Assembly: GCA_963771985.1 (NCBI GenBank)
Contig: CAVYVO010000022.1
Span: forward strand, 372,001-436,000
Source: Trebonia sp963771985
GTDB lineage: Bacteria > Actinomycetota > Actinomycetes > Streptosporangiales > Streptosporangiaceae
Length of the DNA: 64,000 nucleotides
Direction: 5' to 3'
Shown piece by piece: positions 36,008-42,781 of the stretch. The notes beneath the pieces are model-generated. The model searched no databases. It worked only from the letters and a program-made list of their open reading frames with translations, and had not been told where the DNA came from. Position 1 is the stretch's first letter. Every line of letters begins with the position of its first letter. Made by a program: the position numbers and the translations under genes.

Positions 36008-36033
36008 CGGGGGACGACCCCCGCACCCCCGAA
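36008..36033 (+). repeat. G/C-run hairpin repeat in small-gene leader
   Basis: GCGGGGGACGACCCCCGCAC followed by CCCC. It is the minimal form of the dispersed element, ending a few bases before the AAAAGGAGGGG ribosome site of the small membrane gene. Confidence 0.7.
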
Positions 36034-36044
36034 AAGGAGGGGTC

Positions 36045-36233
36045 ATGCCCGAAGTTGACGATGACCTGAGCGCGAATACCGGGCGTTTCCAGGCGTTCGT
36101 ACAGCGGCAGGATGACGACCTGCCGGCGCCCTGGCGGATGCGTGCTTCCCGGTCCAAGATCGGCCTCCTGGCGGTCATCGTGATCGCGGTCGCCGTGCTG
36201 GCCGCGATCGTGGCCAGCCTGCTCGCCGGTTAG
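36045..36233 (+). CDS. Small single-span membrane protein
   Basis: A 62-residue protein: acidic N-terminal 35 residues (EVDDDLSANTGRFQAFVQRQ), a basic stretch RMRASRSK, then a hydrophobic span LLAVIVIAVAVLAAIVASLL. A strong ribosome site (AAAAGGAGGGG) supports translation. The family is unknown. Its stop overlaps the convergent lacI stop by 4 bp. Confidence 0.75.
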   Translation: MPEVDDDLSANTGRFQAFVQRQDDDLPAPWRMRASRSKIGLLAVIVIAVAVLAAIVASLLAG

Positions 36234-37237
36234 GGATCCGGCGCGAACTCCGCCGAGCCTCGCTGGATCAGCGTGGTCGGGAGTTCCACCCGGCGGGGTG
36301 GCCCCTGCTCGCCCGCCAGGCGGCGCACGAGCAGTTCAGCCGCCGTCCGGCCGGCTTCCGCGGCGTCGTAGCTGATCACCGTCAGCCCCGGCGAGACGAC
36401 ATCGGCCAGGTCGAGATCGCCGAACCCGATGACCGCCACCCGCCGCGTCCGGCTCGCGCCCGCCAGCGTCCGCAGGACCTGGGCGGTGTGCCCCCTGCCG
36501 CCGCAGAGCACCGCGGTCACCGGTGCGCCCGGCGGCTCAAGCAGCCGCCGCGGCGTGAGAGTCGTCCAGGACTCGTCCGCCGGCAGGCCAGCCGCCGCCA
36601 TCGCCTCGGCGTACCCGTGCAGCAGTTCCCGCGACCGGTGACCGGCCTGGTCGCCCACGTAGCCGATCCGCCGGTGGTCGTGCCTGATCAGGTGCGCCAC
36701 CGCGGCCTTCGCGCCGCCCCGTTCGTCGGCGAGCACCACGTCGGCGCTGACCCACGTCGGCGCTCTCAGCACGAACACGGCCGCTGTGCCCGCCTCGATC
36801 TCCGGGACGAGGTAGCGGTGGTCGCCGGGCGCCGGGACGATGGCCAGCCCGTCGATCTGGCGGGCGCACATCGACAGGGCGATCCGCTCCTCCCGTGACG
36901 GCTCGCCGTCAGTGGACCCCACTTGCAGCAGGTAGCCGTGGTCGCTGGCGGTCTCCGCCAGGCCGCGGCCGACGGCGGCCAGCTCAGGATCGGCGCAGTC
37001 GTCCGCGATGAAGCCAAGCGTGGCGGTCCGGCCGGTGCGCAGGAGCCGGGCGCTCTCGTTGCGCCGGAAGCCGAGATCATCGATGGCGCCGAGTACCCGC
37101 TTAGTGGTCTCCGGCGTCACCCCAGGCTCAGCATTCACCACCCGCGACACGGTCTTCAGCGCGACGCCGGCCCGGGACGCGACGTCCTTCATCGTTGGCC
37201 TGGCGCTCCCGCGCATCAGGCGTGCGTCATCGTTCAT
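36230..37237 (-). CDS. LacI-family transcriptional regulator
   Basis: A 335-residue repressor with N-terminal HTH TMKDVASRAGVALKTVSRVV and hinge helix (RRNESARLLRTGRT), then a periplasmic-binding-like sensor (LGFIADDCADPELAAVGRGL). It is divergent from the APC permease, 88 bp apart. That region contains inverted sequences that may be its operators, so the permease is its likely target. Confidence 0.9.
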   Translation of the reverse strand: MNDDARLMRGSARPTMKDVASRAGVALKTVSRVVNAEPGVTPETTKRVLGAIDDLGFRRNESARLLRTGRTATLGFIADDCADPELAAVGRGLAETASDHGYLLQVGSTDGEPSREERIALSMCARQIDGLAIVPAPGDHRYLVPEIEAGTAAVFVLRAPTWVSADVVLADERGGAKAAVAHLIRHDHRRIGYVGDQAGHRSRELLHGYAEAMAAAGLPADESWTTLTPRRLLEPPGAPVTAVLCGGRGHTAQVLRTLAGASRTRRVAVIGFGDLDLADVVSPGLTVISYDAAEAGRTAAELLVRRLAGEQGPPRRVELPTTLIQRGSAEFAPDP

Positions 37238-37251
37238 AGGTTCCCCCCATT

Positions 37252-37322
37252 ACCAATGTGCTCAGCGCGGGGCCACGGAACACCTCCATAAGTCCTCTCA
37301 TTGGTCATCTGGCCATAATTGG
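37252..37322. promoter_or_regulatory. Candidate LacI operator region
   Basis: ACCAATG (37252-37258) is inversely repeated as CATTGGT (37299-37305). CCATAATTGG (37313-37322), a near-palindrome, abuts the permease start. All lie in the 88-bp gap between lacI and the permease. The link to this LacI protein is inferred from position. Confidence 0.4.
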
Positions 37323-37325
37323 ACG

Positions 37326-39533
37326 GTGAACAGCACGCAGGAGGCGGAGAGAGAGCGGCTGACCGCTCTCGGCGGTCTTGCCGCGCTTTCGCTGGACGCG
37401 CTGTCCAGCGTCGCTTACGGCCCGGAGGCCATCCTGGTCGTGCTGGTGGCGGCCGGGGCGTCCGCGCTGAAGTACAGCCTCCCGGTCACCGGCGCTATCG
37501 TCGTGCTGCTGGCCGCGCTGGTGATCTCCTACCGCCAGGTGATCGAGGCGTTCCCGAACGGAGGCGGCGCGTACGCGGTGTCGCAGCGGCACCTTGGCAC
37601 GATTCCGTCGCTGGTCGCCGCGGCGTCGCTGATCGTCGATTACATACTCAACGCGGCGGTCGGCGTGTCGGCGGGCGTGGAGGCGCTCACCGCCGCGTTT
37701 CCCGTGCTGTACAGCGGCCGGGTATGGCTGTGCCTGCTGGTGCTCGCCCTGATCACCGGCGTGAACCTGTGGGGTGTCGCCGAGTCGGCGCGGGTCTTCA
37801 TGGTGCCGACGCTCGCGTTCATCGCCGCGATGTTCCTGGTAATCGTGGTCGGCCTGCTCCGCGCGCATCCCGCGGTGCCGCTCTCGCACACGCTGCCGTC
37901 GACCACCGAGGCGGTCGGCACGCTGCTGATCCTGAAGGCGTTCGCGTCGGGCTGCTCCGCGCTGACCGGCGTGGAGGCGATCGCGAACTCGGTGCCGCAG
38001 TTCCGCCAGCCACGGGCGCGCCGGGCGCAGCACACTGAGGTCGCGCTGGGTGTGCTGCTTGGCGTCATGCTGATCGGGCTGGGCGTCCTGATCCGCCGGT
38101 GGGACGCGGTGCCGCACTCGGGGACGACGGTCCTGGCCCAGCTCACCGAGGGCGCGATCGGGCACGGTGTGCTGTTCTACGTCATCCAGGTGATCACGCT
38201 GGTGCTGCTGGCGCTCGCCGCGAACACCTCCTTCGGCGGCCTGCCGGTGCTCGCCGGACTGCTCGCCCGTGACAACTTCCTGCCGCACGTGTTCGGGCTG
38301 CGGGCCGACCGCCGGGTGTACCGCTACGGCGTCGGGGTGCTGGCGGTGGCCGCGGCGCTGCTGCTCGTGGCCGCCCGCGGCGACACCCAGGCGCTGGTGC
38401 CGCTGTTCGCCGTCGGGGTCTTCATCGGCTTCACGCTTTCCCAGGTCGGCATGGTCCGGCACTGGCGCGCGGAGCGGTCTTCCGGCTGGGTCGGCCGGGC
38501 CTTCATCAACGGCACCGGGGCCGTGCTGACGTTCGCGGCCACCGTGATCGAGCTGGTCAGCAAGTTCCTCGAAGGCGCGTGGCTGGTCGTGCTCGTCATT
38601 CCGCTGCTCGTGCTGCTGTTCCTGCGGGTGAGCCGCGCCTACGTGCGCATCGGTGCCCAGCTCGGGATCGGCCAGGTGCCCCCGCCGCCGGTGAAGCAGG
38701 AGTCGCTGGTCGTGGTCCCCGTGGTTGGCCTGTCCCGGCTGACCGCGGAGGGCATCTCCGCCGCGATGTCGCTCGGCGACGACGTGATCGCGGTGACCGT
38801 GGTGTTCACCGACGATGACGAGGCGCCCGCCGACGTCTCCTTCCGCGATGAATGGCGGGCGTGGCGGCCCGAGGTGCCGCTCATCACGCTCCGGTCGGCG
38901 CACCGGTCGCTGGCCAAGCCGATCGTCTCCTACCTGCGGTCCGTCGAGGCGGAGGACAAGTATCACCGCCTGGTAGTGCTGATCCCGGAGGTCCAGCCGA
39001 CGGGTCCGTTGCAGTGGCTGCTGCACAACCAGCGTGGCCTGATCCTGAACCGGGCGATCCGCCGCGGCACCAGCAAGGTGGTGGTGTGCAGGCTGCGCTA
39101 CCGGCTGGAAACGCTGGTCGCGGACGAGGCCAGTCCCTCGGCGAGGACATCGTTACGCCAGCGAGCACTAAAGCTACCGGGAGATAACATAAGGCCCCAT
39201 AGTCCGCGCTGGATGGCAAGATATCGGCATGAGCTTTTTCACGGCACCTGGGCGGTCTCAACTGCCGGTCGCCGTGGTGACCGGCGGAAACCGGGGCATC
39301 GGCCTGGAGGTCTGCCGGCAGCTCGCCGCCCTCGGATTCGCGGTCGTGCTGGGCTCGAGGGATCAGCGCCGGGGGGAGATAGCGGCCAAGGAGATCGACC
39401 CGGAAGGCGAGCGGGTCACGCCGCGCCACATCGAGGTCGACAATTCCGTGAACGTCAGGCAGCTGGGAGACTGGGTCAGGGAGCGGTACGGCCGGGTGGA
39501 CGCGGTCGTCAACAACGCGTCGACGCCGCCTGA
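37326..39533 (+). CDS. APC-superfamily amino-acid permease, 3' end probably run-on
   Basis: GTG 37326 starts NSTQEAERERLTALGGLAAL. Conserved APC features are LSLDALSSVAYGPEAILVVL, FPNGGGAYAVSQRHLG, and ~12 spans. A cytoplasmic C-terminal domain follows with a GLSRLTAEGISAAMSLGDD stretch. Homologous-looking sequence ends near VVCRLRYRLETLV (~39120). The frame then continues as Arg-rich filler to 39533, inside the SDR gene. A frameshift or lost stop near 39120-39190 is likely; the other two frames stop at about 39170 and 39187. Expected length is ~610-620 rather than 735 residues. Confidence 0.8.
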   Translation: MNSTQEAERERLTALGGLAALSLDALSSVAYGPEAILVVLVAAGASALKYSLPVTGAIVVLLAALVISYRQVIEAFPNGGGAYAVSQRHLGTIPSLVAAASLIVDYILNAAVGVSAGVEALTAAFPVLYSGRVWLCLLVLALITGVNLWGVAESARVFMVPTLAFIAAMFLVIVVGLLRAHPAVPLSHTLPSTTEAVGTLLILKAFASGCSALTGVEAIANSVPQFRQPRARRAQHTEVALGVLLGVMLIGLGVLIRRWDAVPHSGTTVLAQLTEGAIGHGVLFYVIQVITLVLLALAANTSFGGLPVLAGLLARDNFLPHVFGLRADRRVYRYGVGVLAVAAALLLVAARGDTQALVPLFAVGVFIGFTLSQVGMVRHWRAERSSGWVGRAFINGTGAVLTFAATVIELVSKFLEGAWLVVLVIPLLVLLFLRVSRAYVRIGAQLGIGQVPPPPVKQESLVVVPVVGLSRLTAEGISAAMSLGDDVIAVTVVFTDDDEAPADVSFRDEWRAWRPEVPLITLRSAHRSLAKPIVSYLRSVEAEDKYHRLVVLIPEVQPTGPLQWLLHNQRGLILNRAIRRGTSKVVVCRLRYRLETLVADEASPSARTSLRQRALKLPGDNIRPHSPRWMARYRHELFHGTWAVSTAGRRGDRRKPGHRPGGLPAARRPRIRGRAGLEGSAPGGDSGQGDRPGRRAGHAAPHRGRQFRERQAAGRLGQGAVRPGGRGRQQRVDAA

Positions 39534-39954
39534 CCAGTGGGCGATCGCGGGCGACACGGACCTGTCCCCGGTGGCCGAGGCGCTGGACGTCAACTTGTTC
39601 GGGGCCTGGCGGATGACGCAGACCCTGCTGCCGCTGCTGCGCTCGAGCCCGCGGCCCCGGGTGGTGAACGTGTCGAGCGAAGGCGGGTCGATCGCCCTGA
39701 TGCGGGGCGGCTACCCCGCCTACAGCGTCTCCAAGGCGGCGCTCAACGCGCTGACCAGGCTGCTCGCCGGCGAGCTCTACCGGGACGGCATCCTGGTCAA
39801 CGCGGTGTGCCCCGGCTGGACGTCCGGCGACGGCGCCCAGGGCGGCGGACGTACCTACGCCCAGGGCGCCGCCAGCGTGGTGTGGGCGGTTACCTTGCCG
39901 AACGGCGGCCCGACCGGCACGTTCACCCGCGACGGCCGCGATCTTCCCTGGTAA
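39229..39954 (+). CDS. Short-chain dehydrogenase/reductase (SDR)
   Basis: A 241-residue Rossmann enzyme: cofactor loop VVTGGNRGIGLEVC, NNAS motif, catalytic YSVSK with Ser in VVNVSSEGG. Arg after the glycine motif (GSRDQRR) hints at NADPH preference. The pattern resembles carbonyl-reductase-like SDRs. No strong ribosome site is seen before ATG 39229. Confidence 0.9.
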   Translation: MSFFTAPGRSQLPVAVVTGGNRGIGLEVCRQLAALGFAVVLGSRDQRRGEIAAKEIDPEGERVTPRHIEVDNSVNVRQLGDWVRERYGRVDAVVNNASTPPDQWAIAGDTDLSPVAEALDVNLFGAWRMTQTLLPLLRSSPRPRVVNVSSEGGSIALMRGGYPAYSVSKAALNALTRLLAGELYRDGILVNAVCPGWTSGDGAQGGGRTYAQGAASVVWAVTLPNGGPTGTFTRDGRDLPW

Positions 39955-39969
39955 CCTGCGTCCGGAGCC

Positions 39970-40410
39970 TCAGGCGGTTATACCTGGTCCCTCACCTGGC
40001 AGCTTGACGAGCGTAACCGGGCAGGCGGCGCCCGCCGCGCAGCGCAGGCTGACCGCGCCGAGCATGACCCCCATGAGCGGGGAGCGGCCGCGAGTGCCTA
40101 CCACCAGGAGATCCGCCTCCCTGGCCGCCACGATCAGCGCTTCCGCCGGGTCACCTTCGGCGACCAACGGCATCAGCGGGACCTTTGGCGAGGGCGCGAT
40201 CGCGCTGACCTTCTCGATGAGAAATTTCTGCGCGGCCTGCTCGAGTTCTTCCTTGTCAAAGGCGTTGGGAATGGATAGGAAGGGCACTTGCCAGGCGAAT
40301 ACAGCGGTCACCTCGCCATTCTCGTGTGCTTCCGCTTCGCTCAGCGCCCAGCGGAGCGCGGCGTCTCCGTGCGCTGAACCGTCTACCCCGACCACGACCC
40401 TGTACGTCAT
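39970..40410 (-). CDS. Universal stress protein (UspA family), ATP-binding type
   Basis: A 146-residue single USP domain: MTYRVVVGVDGSAHGDAAL, and the nucleotide loop VVGTRGRSPLMGVMLGAVS (G-x2-G-x9-G-x-S), then CPVTLV. Such proteins bind ATP and are induced by stress or hypoxia in actinobacteria. ATG 40410 starts the domain directly. It lies 34 bp after the phosphate symporter on the same strand. Confidence 0.92.
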   Translation of the reverse strand: MTYRVVVGVDGSAHGDAALRWALSEAEAHENGEVTAVFAWQVPFLSIPNAFDKEELEQAAQKFLIEKVSAIAPSPKVPLMPLVAEGDPAEALIVAAREADLLVVGTRGRSPLMGVMLGAVSLRCAAGAACPVTLVKLPGEGPGITA

Positions 40411-40444
40411 GCTCGCTCCAGCCTCAGTTCCGTAGTCATGCGAT

Positions 40445-41896
40445 TCAGCTGCCCAGGCCCGGAGCGGGCTGTGCTCTCGTCTGCACCAGCGAGGGCGCGA
40501 GAGCTTCCTCACTGAGCTGCTCAAGGGTCTTGCCCTTGGGTTCAGGCAGGGTAGCGATGGTCAGCAGCATGCCGACGAGGGCGACGACCCCCGCGATCAC
40601 CTCCGCGCCCCGGACGCCTAGCGAAGAGTTGAGGAAATCCGGGAACAGGAAGGCGCCGAGGAACGCGCCCAGTTTCCCGGCCCCGGCCGATATGCCATGG
40701 GCGGTGGTGCGGACCTTCGTCGGGAAGATCTCCGCCGGGTATATGAACGTGGTTGTGTTGGGCCCGAACTCGGTGAAGAAGTAGCTGATGCCGTACAGCA
40801 AGGCGAACAGCAGGGCGGTCTTTGTGACGGTCGGGATGAAGCCGATCAGGAGGAACATCAGCCCCATCATGAAGAAGCCGAGGACTTGGATGCTCCTGCG
40901 CCCGCTCTTGTCTAGCAACAGGATCGCGACGATGTACCCCGGCACCGCGAAGATGGCGAAGATGGCCAGCTGAACCAGGGTGTTATGCAGCAAGCTGGCG
41001 TGGGGGTTGAGCAGCTTGAGGATCTCCGGCGTGGAGATGGTGTTGCCGTAGTAGCAGAAGTCCAGCAGCGCCCAGGCGCCCGCCGTGCCGATGAGCCAGA
41101 TGAGCATGCGCTTGCTTTGGAATAGGGTCAGGTAACCCTGGACGACGCTCTGCGAATTGCGCGCCTTCGACTCAGGCGCGGGAGCTGGCGCTCCGGGGAC
41201 CCCGGTGGCGTGTGCGATGGCCGCCGCGGCCTCGTCAGCGGCGCCGCCGGCCATCGCGAACCGCGGCGTCTCGTGGATACGGCGCCTCATATAGAACACG
41301 GCCATGCCGGGCACCGCGCCGAAGGCGAGCAAGATCCGCCAGGTGGTGTCGTTCGACAGGCCGGAGGCCAGCAGGGCAGAGGCGAACAGCGGCCCGAAGA
41401 GCAGGCCCGCGCCCTGCATGGCGAATACCAGCCCGACCATCTTGCCGCGGTCCCTCTTGCCTGAGTACTCGCTCATGATCGTCGCCGACACCGGATAGTC
41501 GCCGCCGATGCCGATCCCGAGGATGATCCGGCAGACGAGCAGGAACGCGTAGTTCGGCGCGAACGCCGAGGCGAGTGCCCCGATCGCGAGGATCAGTACC
41601 TCGTAGCCGTAGATCCGCTTCCGTCCGAGCATGTCGGCGACCCGCCCGAACACGATCGCGCCAAAGGCCGAAGCCAGGAGCGTGGCGGAGTTCAGCCACG
41701 ACACCTGGCTGGTCGACAGCGTCCACTCGGTTTTCAGCAGGGACACTACGATGCCGATGACGAACAGGTCGTAGGCGTCGGTGAAGAAGCCCATGCCCGA
41801 GATGAACATGATCTTCAACTGAGCCTTGGTGACGTGGGAGTCGTCGAGCGCCTCGAAGGCGTCGGCATCCGCCGGGGGTGCTGCTGAAGTGCTCAC
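40445..41896 (-). CDS. MFS phosphate:proton symporter-like transporter (PHS family)
   Basis: A 483-residue, 12-span transporter. The MFS motif GRVADMLGRKRIYGYE follows TM2, GIGIGGDYPVSATIMSEYS occurs in TM4, and FGPNTTTFIYPAEIFPTKVR in the second half. GGDYP and the FGPN/ATT-type segment are features of PHO84-like phosphate symporters. The central loop is long. Two 11-bp-spaced direct repeats lie 70-90 bp upstream of the start. Confidence 0.85.
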   Translation of the reverse strand: MSTSAAPPADADAFEALDDSHVTKAQLKIMFISGMGFFTDAYDLFVIGIVVSLLKTEWTLSTSQVSWLNSATLLASAFGAIVFGRVADMLGRKRIYGYEVLILAIGALASAFAPNYAFLLVCRIILGIGIGGDYPVSATIMSEYSGKRDRGKMVGLVFAMQGAGLLFGPLFASALLASGLSNDTTWRILLAFGAVPGMAVFYMRRRIHETPRFAMAGGAADEAAAAIAHATGVPGAPAPAPESKARNSQSVVQGYLTLFQSKRMLIWLIGTAGAWALLDFCYYGNTISTPEILKLLNPHASLLHNTLVQLAIFAIFAVPGYIVAILLLDKSGRRSIQVLGFFMMGLMFLLIGFIPTVTKTALLFALLYGISYFFTEFGPNTTTFIYPAEIFPTKVRTTAHGISAGAGKLGAFLGAFLFPDFLNSSLGVRGAEVIAGVVALVGMLLTIATLPEPKGKTLEQLSEEALAPSLVQTRAQPAPGLGS

Positions 41897-41966
41897 GCTC
41901 GCGAGGATCGCAAACTGATCCTAGCGGCAGGTATCCGGAAAGAGGCCTGGTCAGGTATTTGTTGAG

Positions 41967-41986
41967 AACGTGAAGCTAACATGAAG
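41967..41986. promoter_or_regulatory. 11-bp-period direct repeat before phosphate symporter
   Basis: AACGTGAAG (41967) and AACATGAAG (41978) are 11 bp apart, with a weaker third TTACATTAG. In transcription direction this reads CTTCATGTT-AG-CTTCACGTT. Direct repeats of this period are typical for OmpR/PhoB-type regulators, so PhoP-like control is plausible. The match to a known PHO box is not exact. Confidence 0.5.
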
Positions 41987-42063
41987 TTACATTAGTGCCC
42001 GCTTTTACGAAATTTTTGTGGTTTTGCGGGACTATCACATACGGAGAGTGCTCGCTCGTCAGG

Positions 42064-42769
42064 TCAGGACGCCTTGTCATCGGGCTGGTACCGGTACCCC
42101 ATGCCGGGCTCGGTGATCAGCCAGCGCGGCCGCGCCGGATCCGGTTCGAGTTTGCGCCGAAGCTGGGCCATATACAGCCGTAGGTTGCCGCTCGCGTTGT
42201 CGTAGCCCGGTCCCCATACGTCGTGCAGGAGCTGCTTCTGGCTGAGGAGCTTGCCGGGGTTGCGCAGGAGCACCTCGAGCAGGTGCCACTCGGTGGGCGT
42301 CAGCCTGATGCTGGCCTCCCCCGTGCCGTCGGTTTCTTTCGTCACCCGCTTGCCCGCGAGGTCGACGGTGATGTCGCCGAGCTGCACCTGGGGCGGCTCC
42401 TCGGCGGCGCCGATCCGGCGGGCCGCGGCCCGCATCCGGGCGAGCAGTTCCTCCACGCCGAAGGGCTTGGTGACGTAGTCGTCCGCGCCGGCGTTCGAGC
42501 GCTTCCACCTTGTCCGCGCTGTCGGCCCGCCCGGACAGCACGATGATGGGCGCGGCGGTCCACCCGCGCAGCCCGGCGATTACGTCGACGCCCTCCATGT
42601 CGGGCAGCCCGAGGTCGAGGATCACCAGGTCCGGGGGGTGCGCCGCCGCGACTTCCAGCGCCTGGGCGCCGTTCGCGGCGGTATACACCTCGTACTGCCG
42701 CACCCGGAGGTTGATCCGCAGCGCGCGCAGGATCTGCGGCTCGTCATCGACGACGAGCACCCGTGTCAC
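42064..42769 (-). CDS. kdpE: KdpE-like OmpR-family response regulator with apparent +1 frameshift
   Basis: The receiver frame (start 42769) reads RVLVVDDEPQILRALRI, ILDLGLPDMEGVDVI (phospho-Asp) and PIIVLSGR. It breaks at KVEAL. The winged-helix frame (RLTPTEWHLLEVLLRNPGKL, LITEPGMGYRYQP) ends at 42064. One extra base at TT 42494-42495 (CTCGAACGC to CTCGACGC, coding strand) restores DAGADDYVTKPF and a 234-residue regulator. It follows kdpD after 12 bp and is the likely KdpD partner. A second, intact regulator of the same type follows kdpC. Confidence 0.88.
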
Positions 42770-42781
42770 GGCCGCACCCCC

